Origin: Kitasatospora sp. MAP5-34
Lineage (GTDB): Bacteria; Actinomycetota; Actinomycetes; Streptomycetales; Streptomycetaceae
NCBI RefSeq assembly: GCF_029894335.1
Contig: NZ_JARXZC010000007.1
Location: forward strand, 62,001 to 126,000
Length of the DNA: 64,000 bases
Reading direction: 5' to 3'
The notes beneath the pieces are model-generated. The model made no database searches and had not been told where the DNA came from. It worked only from the letters and a program-made list of their open reading frames with translations. Below are positions 34,565 to 44,753 of the stretch, one piece after another; within the stretch, counting starts at the first letter, position 1, and each line of letters opens with the position of its first letter. The position numbers were made by a program, and so were the translations under genes.

Positions 34565-34838
34565 TCAGCGCTCGAGCTGCTGCGAGAAGCGCACGTGGTT
34601 GCCCGAAGGGTCCCGGAAGGCGCACTCGCGGACGCCGTAGGGCTGGTCGGTCCGGCGCGTCATCAGGTAGTTGTACGGCGTCTCGCGTCTCGCCGTACGC
34701 GGCGCAGAACTGCCGGGAGAAGTGGGCCGGGGACATCAGCGCGGTACGCGCGAGCGCCGGAACGTCCAGCGGTCGCGCGTACTCGCGATCGATCAGGTCA
34801 CGGGCCCTGCGCAGGTGGGCGAGCTCCTCCGGCGTCAC
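34565..34838 (-). pseudogene. AraC regulator / VOC protein deletion fusion, frameshifted
   Basis: The minus strand first encodes the N-terminal AraC-type helix-turn-helix (VTPEELAHLRRARDLIDREY ... MSPAHFSRQFCAAYGET). After a shift of frame it encodes PYNYLMTRRTDQPYGVRECA and the C-terminal end of a VOC/glyoxalase-like protein (FRDPSGNHVRFSQQLER). The two partial domains normally belong to adjacent genes, so about one half of each is missing. At the frame change a 7-base tandem duplication (GCGAGAC GCGAGAC, near 34680-34693) interrupts the reading frame. Removing one copy restores a continuous 88-residue fusion. Remains of a deleted regulator-glyoxalase pair. Confidence 0.75.
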
Positions 34839-34873
34839 CTGTCCAGGGTCGCACGAGGGTCCGACAGAACTTG

Positions 34874-36535
<1,662 letters not shown>

Positions 36536-36700
36536 GCGGGTCCTCCTTGACCGGGCTGGCGACGGAACAGCCCGCTACTGGCCGGTAGCCAGGACTGTTC
36601 AAGGCCGATTGTCGCGCCCGGCGCGGCGGATGTCAGCTGCTGGCAGCGGAGTGAGACCTGCGGCTCACTCCAGGGGCCCGGCTCTGTCAGCTCGGCTCTG

Positions 36701-37651
36701 TCAGCTCGCGACCAGCGCGTCCAGTTGGTCACGGTCGACGGTGAGGGTCGCGCCGCCGAAGGTCTCCTGGATGTCGCCGTGGTTCTGGTGGGTGCGCTGG
36801 TGGCGGACCCACCGGCCGGCACCGAGGTAGCCGCTGCCGTCGGTGCCGGGGCGGTCGTCCCAGCGGGCGTACCAGACGGCGTCCGGCAGCGGGGAGGCAC
36901 CGGCCCGGGCGGCGGCGTCGAGGTCGCGGATGCCGGAGTCCGCGCTGGAGTAGAAGCCCGCGTGGTAGCCCGCGCCGTGCAGGGCCTGGGTCCAGCCGAG
37001 GGTGAAGTCGACGACCGCCTTGGCGCAGGCGGCGTCGCCGTCCGGGTACGACTCGATGTCCAGGTAGACCGGGCTGCCCCGGCCGAGCCCGAGTGCCCGC
37101 AGCCCGCGCACCGCCTCCGCCGCCTCCGTCCGCCCCTGCGCGACGGCCTTCGCCGGGTCGATCCGCCCGGGCCGCGACTTCCCGGTGCTGCAGGGGGCCT
37201 GCAGGCCGACGTGGGTGGGGAGCAGCTGCCAGCCCAGCTCCCGCACCTTCCGCACCCAGGCCGCCGTCAGCCGGGGCTGGTCGCAGGCGCGCTGGCTGCC
37301 GCTGGTGTAGATGCCGACGGCGCCGTACGGGGAGTACTGGCGCCAGGCCTTCATCGCGTCGAGGGACGGAGCCGTGCAGGCGTCGAAGCCCGCGCCGGTG
37401 AAGATCCGGCCCGGGGTCGCGGGCCACCGGGGGGAGTCCGGCAGCACGGTCGGGGGCGGCAGCGGGGTCCGGGGCCGGGCGGCCGGCGGCACGGTCGCGG
37501 CCGTACTGGCCAGCCGGACGGTCCGGACGGTCCCGGTGTCCGCAGCCGCCTCGCGGAGCGGGTGGTCGGTGGCGAGGAGCAGGACGAGGGTGGCCGCCGT
37601 CAGAGCCGCCGGGGCTAAGTAGCGCATCCTCTCTTGGTACTGATGTGTCAT
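36701..37651 (-). CDS. DUF1906 (Rv2525c-like) secreted glycoside-hydrolase-like protein
   Basis: 316 aa from ATG 37651. A signal sequence (MRYLAPAALTAATLVLLLA) suggests the alternative start at ATG 37627, whose fourth codon would be TTA; both starts contain that rare codon. A Pro-rich spacer leads to the DUF1906 domain (from about residue 85). It starts GFDACTAPSLDAMKAW and has YGAVGIYTSGSQRACDQP and the catalytic-like PVYLDIESYPDG (Asp/Glu). Members fold as glycoside-hydrolase-25-like barrels and act on or near the cell wall, although catalysis is unproven. TTA implies possible bldA control. Confidence 0.85.
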   Translation of the reverse strand: MTHQYQERMRYLAPAALTAATLVLLLATDHPLREAAADTGTVRTVRLASTAATVPPAARPRTPLPPPTVLPDSPRWPATPGRIFTGAGFDACTAPSLDAMKAWRQYSPYGAVGIYTSGSQRACDQPRLTAAWVRKVRELGWQLLPTHVGLQAPCSTGKSRPGRIDPAKAVAQGRTEAAEAVRGLRALGLGRGSPVYLDIESYPDGDAACAKAVVDFTLGWTQALHGAGYHAGFYSSADSGIRDLDAAARAGASPLPDAVWYARWDDRPGTDGSGYLGAGRWVRHQRTHQNHGDIQETFGGATLTVDRDQLDALVAS

Positions 37652-37729
37652 CGAACAGGGAGCCCAGGCGCGCCGAGAGCGCTGCGCCGTATCACCCGGT
37701 CAGCCCCGCCCGGACGTCCGTCGTCCATA

Positions 37730-37769
37730 TTGCGGTAATGGGCTTGCACTGGGAGCAGTCATTACGCAA
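37730..37769. promoter_or_regulatory. Interrupted palindrome upstream of EamA gene
   Basis: TTGCGGTAATG (37730-37740) and CATTACGCAA (37760-37769) are inverted copies differing by one inserted G, separated by 19 bases. They sit just before the EamA start at 37781, overlapping the probable promoter. This looks like the operator of an unlinked regulator. Confidence 0.5.
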
Positions 37770-37780
37770 CACTGCCCGGT

Positions 37781-38737
37781 ATGTCCACCGCGAACCCCTG
37801 CGACACGCCTCTCGACTCGACGGCCGGCACCGGTCCCCTGATCCCGGACGCGCTGCGGCGGTCGGGACGAATCCCGGCGCCGCTGCTCTGTGTGACGGCG
37901 ATGTTCGCGGTGCAGCTCGGCATCGCGTTCTCCAAGCCGCTGTTCGGAACGCTCGGCGTCAACGGGACGACCTTCCTGCGGCTGACGATCGCGGCCTTGA
38001 TCCTGCTCGCCGCCACGCGGCCGAAGCTGCGCGGCCGCACCCGGCGGGAGCTCGGCTCGGCCGTGCTGCTCGGCCTCGCCTCCGCCGGGATGACCCTGCT
38101 CTTCGCCGGCGCGATCGACCGGCTGCCGATGGGCACCGCCGCGACCATCGAGTTCCTCGGCCCGCTCGGCGTCGCGCTGGCACTGGCCCGGCGGGCGAGC
38201 CACCTGCTGTGGGCGCTGCTCGCCGGGGGCGGGGTCGCGCTGCTGACCCTCTTCGGGTCCGCCGGGTCCACCGGGCACGGCGGGCACGGCGGCTCGCTGG
38301 ACCCGGTCGGGTTGGCGTACGCGTTCGGGGCGGCGGCCTGCTACGCCGCGTACATCCTCTTCACCGACAAGGTCGGCGCCGCGTTCCAGGGCTTCGAGGG
38401 GCTCGCGGTGTCGATCAGCATCGGCGCCCTCGCGCTCGCCCCGTTCGGCCTCGGGCAGGCCTGGCACGGGCTGAGCCGGGTGGACTCCCCCGGGCTGCTG
38501 CTGCTCGGCGTGGCCGGGGTGGCGCTGCTGCTGCCGGTGATCCCGTACGCGCTGGAGATGACTGCGCTGCGGCGGCTGCCGCAGCGGGTGTTCAGCGTCA
38601 TCGTCAGCCTGGAGCCGGCCGTGAGCGCGCTGGTGGGCCTGGTGGTGCTCGGGCAGCTGCTGGGGTGGCCGCAGCTGGCCGGGATCGGCTGCGTGGTGGC
38701 GGCGAGCGTCGGGGCGACCCTCGCCGGGCGGCGGTGA
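37781..38737 (+). CDS. EamA family (DMT) transporter
   Basis: 318-aa inner-membrane protein with ten predicted helices in two EamA halves. The first runs from PLLCVTAMFAVQLGIAFSKP to the His/Gly loop (GSTGHGGHGGS). The second runs from LAYAFGAAACYAAYILF to LAGIGCVVAASVGATL. It resembles the RhtA-type amino-acid/metabolite exporters (LEPAVSALVGLVVLGQ). ATG 37781. The preceding palindrome suggests metabolite-dependent regulation. Substrate unknown. Confidence 0.88.
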   Translation: MSTANPCDTPLDSTAGTGPLIPDALRRSGRIPAPLLCVTAMFAVQLGIAFSKPLFGTLGVNGTTFLRLTIAALILLAATRPKLRGRTRRELGSAVLLGLASAGMTLLFAGAIDRLPMGTAATIEFLGPLGVALALARRASHLLWALLAGGGVALLTLFGSAGSTGHGGHGGSLDPVGLAYAFGAAACYAAYILFTDKVGAAFQGFEGLAVSISIGALALAPFGLGQAWHGLSRVDSPGLLLLGVAGVALLLPVIPYALEMTALRRLPQRVFSVIVSLEPAVSALVGLVVLGQLLGWPQLAGIGCVVAASVGATLAGRR

Positions 38738-38782
38738 CGCTCGCCGTCGGCGCGAGGGCGGGAGACGGAGGGCGGGAGACGA

Positions 38783-38816
38783 CTGTGGGCGGTGCCGACG
38801 CCGGCACCGCCCACAG
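38783..38816 (+). terminator. 15-bp terminator after EamA gene
   Basis: CTGTGGGCGGTGCCG (38783-38797) pairs perfectly with 38802-38816, loop ACGC. The rest of the 38738-38996 gap shows no gene. Confidence 0.88.
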
Positions 38817-38996
38817 CGCGCCTGGGACGCGGTGACCCTTTCCGCTCCCGGGCTGTCCCTGGGGTTTCTCCCCCGCGTTACGGGGGCGCCACGCGGATGC
38901 TCAGCTCATCCGCCCGGACGCCCGCCGCAGGCCGGCAGCGCCCCCGCTGCCGAGGCCCCGCCGTCAGTTCGTCAGGTCCGCCGGTTCGCCAGTTCG

Positions 38997-39326
38997 TCAG
39001 TTGATGACGGGCGCGAAGACGAAGTGGAAGTTCTTGTTGGACTGGTCGGTGAAGACGAAGCCCGTGCTGTCCTTCACCTGGGTGTTGTTGTTCTGATTGG
39101 AGGCACCCGCGCCCGTCGCGGTCTGCTGGGTCGTGTTGTAGTTGCCGTCCACCGAGCCGAAGATGTTGCCGCTGCCGTAGTTGTCCACGACGCTGCTGTT
39201 CGAGCCGTTGCCGACCACCGCGCCGTTGTCGGCCGAGGCCGCGCCGGCTCCGGCGAGCAGCAGGCCTGCCGCGAGCGGGGCGGCGACGAGCAGACCGACC
39301 AGTCGAGCGGTACGAGTACGAGCCAT
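38997..39326 (-). CDS. Small secreted Asn/Gln/Ser-rich protein
   Basis: 109 aa, start ATG 39326 with GGAGG eight bases upstream. A signal peptide (LVGLLVAAPLAAGLLLAG, cut near ASA-D) is followed by a mature part of about 75 residues. This is rich in Asn, Gln, Gly, Ser and Thr (SVVDNYGSGNIFGSVDGNYN and TTQQTATGAGASNQNNNTQV) and ends in an aromatic strand (NFHFVFAPVIN). It has no Cys and no known domain. The composition resembles secreted amyloid-forming surface proteins, but it is neither a chaplin nor a clear rodlin. Confidence 0.8.
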   Translation of the reverse strand: MARTRTARLVGLLVAAPLAAGLLLAGAGAASADNGAVVGNGSNSSVVDNYGSGNIFGSVDGNYNTTQQTATGAGASNQNNNTQVKDSTGFVFTDQSNKNFHFVFAPVIN

Positions 39327-39819
39327 GTGTGCCTCCAGAGAGCTGACAGCCCATCAGAGCTGCAAGACAGGTGCTTCGTAAATCTCTTGCCGTGTGCGGG
39401 AGTTCGTGGCCAGACGAACCCCTGCGTGCTGCGACGCCGAGAGACAGACTCCCCCGGCGGATCGTCGTACCGCCAGCATGGGATCGCTTTTTCGCCCGTT
39501 AGCGTGACATCGTCCTCCGGTTCGCTTGGCCGGGGAACAGCAGCTTCGTAGGCAGACACTCCGCCAGCCGCTTGGAAATTCCACCGAATGGCGGAAGATC
39601 GGGCCGCTGCTCGGAGGGCGCGCAGAGTGGTCTGGCACGCCGGGGCGCGCCGCTTCCGGCGCATTTGATTCCCACGCGCCCCTCAGAGGGAGTAATCGGC
39701 CATTCTTCCCGGTGGTTTCAGCCGCAGATCATCAGATTTCCCGGCGGGCAGCCGAAGAGTAATTGTGTAGGACGGTTATTTTTACGACCTTCAGAGAACT
39801 TAGGGGAACTCGGGGGAAC
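39327..39819 (-). promoter_or_regulatory. Long intergenic region upstream of the Asn-rich protein gene
   Basis: 493 bases without a supported gene. The lower-GC stretches near 39360-39420 and 39700-39800 likely contain the promoter of the leftward secreted-protein gene. At 39797-39826, adjoining the GlcD stop, GGGGAACTC recurs in tandem (a three-copy variant repeat). Nothing else recognisable. Confidence 0.35.
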
Positions 39820-41187
39820 TCAGGAGAGGGTCTTGCCGGGATTCATGATTCCCAACGGGTCGAAGACCGCCTTCACCCCGCACTGGACCTCCAATCCGAC
39901 CGGGCCCAACTCGCGTGCCAGCCAGTCGCGTTTGAGCAGACCCACCCCGTGCTCCCCGGTGATGGTGCCACCCAGGCCGAGACCGAGGGCCATGATCTCG
40001 TCGAAGGACTGCCGGGCCCGGGCCACCTCCGCCGGGTCGTCGGCGTCGAACACCACCACCGGATGGGTGTTGCCATCCCCCGCGTGGCAGACCACCCCGA
40101 CAGTGAGCGCGTGTCGCTCGGCGATCTCGGCCACCCCGCGCAGCATCTCTGCCATCCGGGAGCGTGGCACCGCGACGTCGTCGATCATCGTGGTGCCCAG
40201 CCGGTCCAGCGCGGGCAGTGCCAACCTCCGGGATTGGAGCAGGAGTTCGGACTCCGCCGGATCCTCGGCCGGTACCACCTCGGTCGCACCCGCCGCCCGG
40301 CAGAGCCGCGCCACCGCCGCCAGCTCGACGGCCGGATCGGCGGTGTCGAAGGCGACCAGCAGCAGCGCCTGGGTGGAGTCCGGCAACCCCATCCTCGCCA
40401 TCGCGTTGACGGCCCGGACCGTGGTCGAGTCCATCAGCTCCATCAGTGACGGGGTGAACCCCCGGGCCATCACCTCGCAGACCGCCGCACAGGCGGCGTC
40501 CGCGCTCGGGAACTCCGCCGCCAACGCCAACTGCGGGGCGGGGGCCGGGCGCAGGGCGAGCACCGCCTGCACCACCACCCCGAGCGTCCCCTCCGAGCCC
40601 ACCAGCAGCCGGGTCAGGTCGTAGCCCGCGACGCCCTTGGCGGTGCGGCGACCGGTGCGCAGCAACCGTCCGTCCGGCAGCACGACGTCCAACCCGAGCA
40701 CGTACTCGCTGGTCACCCCGTACTTCACGCAGCACAACCCGCCCGCGCCGGTGCCGATGTTGCCGCCGATCGTGCAGGACTCCCAGCTGGACGGGTCCGG
40801 CGGGTACGCCAGCCCGTGTTCGGCCACCGCCCGGGACAACTCGGCGTTCACCACGCCCGGTTGGACGACGGCGATCCGGTTCACGGGGTCGATCTCCAGG
40901 ATCCGGTCCATCTTCACCAGCGAGAGCAGGATGCAGCCGTCCACCGCGTTGGCTCCGCCGGACAGCCCGGTCCGGGCCCCCTGCGGCACCACCGGAACCC
41001 GCAGCTCGGTGGCCGTCCGCAGCACGTGCCGCACCTGCTCGACCGTCTCGGGGAAGACCAGCACGGCCGGCTCGCCGGCCTCGCAGAAGCCCGCCATGTC
41101 TCGGCGGTAGCCGGACGTGACGTCCGGGTCCACCACGACGGCGCCCGGCGGCAGTTCCAGCAACAACCGGCCGGTCAGATCGCCCAC
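39820..41187 (-). CDS. FAD-linked oxidase, GlcD/D-lactate dehydrogenase type
   Basis: Flavoprotein oxidising a 2-hydroxy acid such as glycolate or D-lactate, 455 aa. GTG 41187 has GGAGG with five-base spacing and gives the usual family length; the ATG at 41253 adds 22 poorly supported residues. FAD-binding PCMH domain: VPVVPQGARTGLSGGANAVD and CTIGGNIGTGAGGLCCVKYG. The C-terminal domain has CHAGDGNTHPVVVFD and GEHGVGLLKRDWL with the catalytic His-Gly-rich signature. No GlcE/GlcF partners adjoin it. Four hundred bases with two terminators separate it from aroA upstream. Confidence 0.9.
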   Translation of the reverse strand: MGDLTGRLLLELPPGAVVVDPDVTSGYRRDMAGFCEAGEPAVLVFPETVEQVRHVLRTATELRVPVVPQGARTGLSGGANAVDGCILLSLVKMDRILEIDPVNRIAVVQPGVVNAELSRAVAEHGLAYPPDPSSWESCTIGGNIGTGAGGLCCVKYGVTSEYVLGLDVVLPDGRLLRTGRRTAKGVAGYDLTRLLVGSEGTLGVVVQAVLALRPAPAPQLALAAEFPSADAACAAVCEVMARGFTPSLMELMDSTTVRAVNAMARMGLPDSTQALLLVAFDTADPAVELAAVARLCRAAGATEVVPAEDPAESELLLQSRRLALPALDRLGTTMIDDVAVPRSRMAEMLRGVAEIAERHALTVGVVCHAGDGNTHPVVVFDADDPAEVARARQSFDEIMALGLGLGGTITGEHGVGLLKRDWLARELGPVGLEVQCGVKAVFDPLGIMNPGKTLS

Positions 41188-41599
41188 GGCAGCCTCCACT
41201 CCTGGTGTCCGGGCTCGCACTCTGCCCCGCCACCCGGGCGGAGGCAAGACCATCGGGCGGGCCGCGCCGAGACGGCCGTCGGGCGGCCGGTCTGAAGTGG
41301 TCGGCCGGGCCCGGCACGGTGGGGGATACCGTGCCGGGCCCGGCCACCAGGGACAGGCCCGGGCTGTCGGGGGCGTGACAGCCCGGACCGATTGGCGCGA
41401 GATCCGGCCACACCGTCAGCTGGGGGAGTCTTCGGTGCGACGGTGGATCTCGGCCTGGCTCAGGGGGTCGTACGGTCTGGAACTGGGTTGCGGGCAGCGC
41501 GACTTCGGCTCAGGGTCGGGCAGCCACCTTGTGGACGACCGGTGCCGTACTCAGGGACGGGTGGGGCCGGTCCGCCCGTCGGGGGCACCAATGCCGTAC
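41188..41599 (-). other. Gap between aroA-like and glcD-like genes, with two hairpins
   Basis: 412 non-coding bases. GGCCGGGCCCGGCACGGT (41303-41320) pairs perfectly over 18 bp with 41328-41345, a strong terminator. GGGCTGTC/GACAGCCC just beyond (about 41357-41382) is a second hairpin. TGCCGTACTCAGG occurs twice (near 41542 and 41592), a 13-base direct repeat at the 3' end of the aroA-like gene. Confidence 0.6.
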
Positions 41600-42943
41600 T
41601 CAGGAAGCAGTCGAGACGGCCTGTTCGCCGAAGAGCCGGCGCAGCTCCTCGTGGAAGCCGGGGAAGGTCTTCCCCACGCACCCCGGGTCGTCGAGCGTGA
41701 TGCCGGGCACTCGCAGCCCGAGCACCGAGAAGGCCATCGCGATGCGGTGGTCGCGGTGGCAGGCGACGGTCGCCGCCGCAGGGCGTCCCGGGTGGATGGT
41801 GATCCAGTCGGGGCCGTCCTCGACCCGTACCCCGAGAGCCCGCAGATTGCCGGAGACTGCGGCGATCCGGTCGGACTCCTTGAGCCGGGCGTGGCCGATT
41901 CCCCGGATCGTGATCGGGCCGTCCGCGAGCGGGGCGATGGCGGCCAGGGTCATGAAGGTGTCCGAGATGTCTCCCATGTCCACCTCGAAGCCGCCACGCA
42001 GCGGACCGACACCCGTAACCGCGGTGGAGTCGGCCTCGATCTCCACCTGGGCCCCGGCCTTGGCCAGCACCTCGACGAACCGCAGGTCACCCTGCAGGCT
42101 GTCGCGGCCCAGGTGCGGCACGGTCACCCGGGTGCCCGTCAGGGCAGCCGCCGCGAAGAAGTAGGAAGCGGTGGAGGCGTCCGGCTCGATCCGGATCCGG
42201 GTGCCGACGTAGCCGCCCGGCTCCACCCGTACGGTGCCGCCGCTGCTCCCGGCCGCCGAGGCCGCCGAGGCCGCCGAGGCCGCCGGGGCCACGGGGGGCA
42301 CCTCGGCCACCTCCGCCACCTTCGCGCCGAAGGTCCGCATCAGCGCGACGGTCATCGCGATGTACGGGCGGCTGACCAGCCCGGCCGCCGAGACGGTCAG
42401 CGGCTGGCGCATCAGCGGTGCCGAGAGCAGCAGGCCGGTCAGGTACTGGCTGCTGGTCGAGGAGTCCAGCCGCAGTTCCCCGCCGCTCAGTCCACGGGCG
42501 TCGATCCTGAGCGGCAGGCCGCCGCCCGCGCCGGGCTCGACCCCGGCGCCCAACTCGGCGAGTGCCTCGACCAGCGGCCCGAGCGGGCGGGCCGTCAGCT
42601 GCGCACTCCCCTCGAAGACGAACTCGCCCTCGCCGGTGGCCGCGAGGACCGGCAGGAAGCGCGCCGCCGTCCCCGCGTCCGCGCACCAGATCCGCGCCGG
42701 GCCGGACGGCCCACGGCCGGTGCCGCGTACCTCCCAGGAGCCCTGGCCCACCGTGACCTCGACTCCGAGGTCGGTGAGGGCCTTGCGGAAGGCGACGGTG
42801 TCCTCGCTCTCCAGCGGATCGTCCAGCCGGGTGGTCCCGGCCGCTGCGGCGGCCAGCAGCAGTACCCGGTTGGTGATGCTCTTCGAGCCGGGTATCCGGG
42901 CGGTGACCGCTCCCCGGTTGTCCGTACTCGTCGGGGTGCCCAT
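41600..42943 (-). CDS. aroA: 3-phosphoshikimate 1-carboxyvinyltransferase (EPSP synthase)
   Basis: Joins shikimate-3-phosphate and PEP to give EPSP, 447 aa. Active-site motifs appear intact: PGSKSITNRVLLLAA (Lys, Ser, Arg), DAGTAARFLPVLAA, DSSTSSQYLTGLLL, DISDTFMTLAAIAPLADG (Asp), ARLKESDRI, CHRDHRIAMAF and KTFPGFHEEL. An insertion near residue 235 is a run of Ala/Ser repeats (ASAASAASAAG). The ATG overlaps the stop of the upstream SRPBCC gene as TGATG, so they are coupled. The housekeeping aroA is probably elsewhere; this one lies in a signal-regulated island with aroE- and aroK-like genes. Confidence 0.92.
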   Translation of the reverse strand: MGTPTSTDNRGAVTARIPGSKSITNRVLLLAAAAAGTTRLDDPLESEDTVAFRKALTDLGVEVTVGQGSWEVRGTGRGPSGPARIWCADAGTAARFLPVLAATGEGEFVFEGSAQLTARPLGPLVEALAELGAGVEPGAGGGLPLRIDARGLSGGELRLDSSTSSQYLTGLLLSAPLMRQPLTVSAAGLVSRPYIAMTVALMRTFGAKVAEVAEVPPVAPAASAASAASAAGSSGGTVRVEPGGYVGTRIRIEPDASTASYFFAAAALTGTRVTVPHLGRDSLQGDLRFVEVLAKAGAQVEIEADSTAVTGVGPLRGGFEVDMGDISDTFMTLAAIAPLADGPITIRGIGHARLKESDRIAAVSGNLRALGVRVEDGPDWITIHPGRPAAATVACHRDHRIAMAFSVLGLRVPGITLDDPGCVGKTFPGFHEELRRLFGEQAVSTAS

Positions 42944-43443
42944 CACGCCACCGCCGACAGGATGGTGAAGTGGCCTGCCGTGGCCCGGATCTCGTCGACC
43001 GCCGAATGCAGCGCGTCGGTGAAGTAGGCGTCGGCCGCCTCCAGGAAGCGGCTCTCCCGGAACGCCTTGGCGGTGGCCGCCGGGGCCAGCCGCACGGAGA
43101 TCGTCAGGGCGAGTCGGCCGTCCTCGTCGCAGCCGACCTCGTTGGTGATGAACTCGACCTCGGGGTCGCCGGGTTGGCGGTAGACGATGCGCTGTCCCGG
43201 GTCGATCTCGATCCGCTGGAAGACCGGCCGGCCGTCCCGCACGATCTCCCTGGTGAAGCCGCCGGGGAAGCGGTCCAGGATGGTGCACCGGGTGATGGCC
43301 GGCGTGTACGGGACCGGATTCTCGGCCTTCTGGAGGAGCTGCGCCCAGAGTTGCCGTGCGTCGAGCGGCACCGACTCGGCGCCGGACTCGCTGTCACCGT
43401 CGGAATTGACCGCGCGGGTCCAGGACACCGTTATCCCTGACAT
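42943..43443 (-). CDS. AtaL-like SRPBCC domain protein (DUF1857)
   Basis: 166 aa, ATG 43443 with GGGGGAG upstream. The single domain resembles the AtaL/DUF1857 SRPBCC group, small hydrophobic-cavity proteins found in natural-product clusters. It has TRCTILDRFPGGFTREIV, an RIVYRQPGDPEVEFITNEV core strand pair, and a long C-terminal helix (SRFLEAADAYFTDALHSAVD). There are no catalytic residues diagnostic of this group. It is coupled to the EPSP synthase gene by a one-base overlap, so ligand binding in the same aromatic pathway is a reasonable inference. Confidence 0.7.
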   Translation of the reverse strand: MSGITVSWTRAVNSDGDSESGAESVPLDARQLWAQLLQKAENPVPYTPAITRCTILDRFPGGFTREIVRDGRPVFQRIEIDPGQRIVYRQPGDPEVEFITNEVGCDEDGRLALTISVRLAPAATAKAFRESRFLEAADAYFTDALHSAVDEIRATAGHFTILSAVA

Positions 43444-43810
43444 CGAATTCTCCCCCTGAGAAACCTGCCGACCGCTCTCGTGAAGAACTCTGTCCTGACC
43501 GGGGAAAGGCGGCAACGACTATCTCGATACTTCGTCAGAACTCTTGGCATACTCCAGAGTTCGCACTTCGGGCGGATCCGGCCACCGGGTCCGGGTGAAG
43601 GTCCGGAGACTGCCGGCGGTCCCACCCGCACCAGGCGCCCCGGCCGCTGATGAAGTAGTGGTCGCGGTGCATCAGCTCGGCCGGGAGATGACTCTGTGTC
43701 ATCGAGTTCGGCGACTCCGGCGACCGTGCTACCTAAGCTGGCAGGACTGGGGAGAACCGCGAAGCAGTCCGTCCGGCCCCGTGCCCCGCAGCGGAAGGAG
43801 TCCCACCACC
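43444..43810. promoter_or_regulatory. Divergent regulatory region of the aroA-like and aroE-like operons
   Basis: 367-base gap between divergent shikimate genes. GAACTCT (43538-43544) and AGAGTTC (43556-43562) form a perfect dyad with an 11-base centre. ATGAC-TCTGT-GTCAT (43688-43702) is a second. Either could be an operator shared by both directions. GGAAGGAG (about 43793-43800) is the ribosome binding site of the aroE-like gene. Confidence 0.5.
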
Positions 43811-44704
43811 ATGCGCGCAAACCACAGGTTCACGGATCTCAGGACCGTCATGGGCAGCTCCGAGCCGCACGGCGGCCGAGTCGGCCGGCGCACCGCCGTA
43901 CTCGGCTACCCGGTCGACCGGTCGCTGTCGCCCGTGCTCCACCGTGCGGCCCTGAAGGCGATGGGGCTGAACTGGAGTTGCAACACGATCGACTGCGAGG
44001 AGACCGGCCTGGCCGGCCTGCTCGACTCACTGGACGACTCCTGGGCCGGCCTCGCGCTCTGTACGCCGCTGAAGCGGTCCGTCCTCCCGCTGATCGACGA
44101 GGTGACCGATCTGGCTCTGGACGTCGGCGGCGCGAACACGGTGGTATTCCGTGACGGCCGGACGTACGGCCACAACACGGACGTGCACGGCATCCTCACC
44201 GCGCTGCGGGAGGCCGGGGTGCACGCGCCGGGCTCCGCCGTCGTCCTGGGCGGCGGCACCGCCGCCTGCTCGGCGCTCGCCGCGCTGCGGGAACTCGGGG
44301 TGACGGAGCCGACGGTGGTGGTGCGCGAGCACGGCCGGGCGGCCGAGGCCCACGCGGCGGCGGGCCGGCTCGGCATGGCGATCGACGTGCACACCTTCGA
44401 CCGGCTGGACCGGCTGCTGCACGGCACCGGGCTGGTCGTCTCCACCCTGCCGGCCGGGGCGGCCGACACCTATGCCGCCGCGATCGTGCACTCCCGGGCG
44501 GCGATATTCGACGTGGTCTGCTCGGCCTGGCCGACCCGGCTCACCAAGGCGGCCGGCTTCGCCGGCAGCACCGTGGTCGACGGCCTGTCCCTGCTGGCCC
44601 ACCAGGTCGCCGACCAGGTGCGGTTGATCACCGGCCAGGCCGAGGTCCCGGTACGGGCGATGCGGGAGGCGGGTCAGGCGGAGCTGGTCCGGCGGGCGGG
44701 CTGA
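43811..44704 (+). CDS. aroE: Shikimate dehydrogenase
   Basis: NADPH-dependent reduction of 3-dehydroshikimate, 297 aa. ATG 43811 has GGAAGGAG ten bases upstream; ATG 43850 is an alternative. Substrate motifs: YPVDRSLSPVLHRAAL (SxS), the catalytic Lys in LCTPLKRSVLPL, and GGANTVVF with GHNTDVHGI (Asn and Asp). The nucleotide fold is VVLGGGTAACSALAAL. The C-terminal GLSLLAHQVADQVRLITG carries the conserved Gln. All key residues present. It diverges from the aroA/AtaL-like pair and is separated by 49 bases from the convergent IS701-like gene. Confidence 0.9.
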   Translation: MRANHRFTDLRTVMGSSEPHGGRVGRRTAVLGYPVDRSLSPVLHRAALKAMGLNWSCNTIDCEETGLAGLLDSLDDSWAGLALCTPLKRSVLPLIDEVTDLALDVGGANTVVFRDGRTYGHNTDVHGILTALREAGVHAPGSAVVLGGGTAACSALAALRELGVTEPTVVVREHGRAAEAHAAAGRLGMAIDVHTFDRLDRLLHGTGLVVSTLPAGAADTYAAAIVHSRAAIFDVVCSAWPTRLTKAAGFAGSTVVDGLSLLAHQVADQVRLITGQAEVPVRAMREAGQAELVRRAG

Positions 44705-44753
44705 AACTCTCCTCCGCCCGCCGGACCACCTCACTCCGACCGTCGGTCTTGGC

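Noticed and set aside
41117..43027. 636-codon rightward frame across the glcD-aroA gap
   Set aside because: Antisense of EPSP synthase joined to a terminator-rich gap; no recognisable protein motif.
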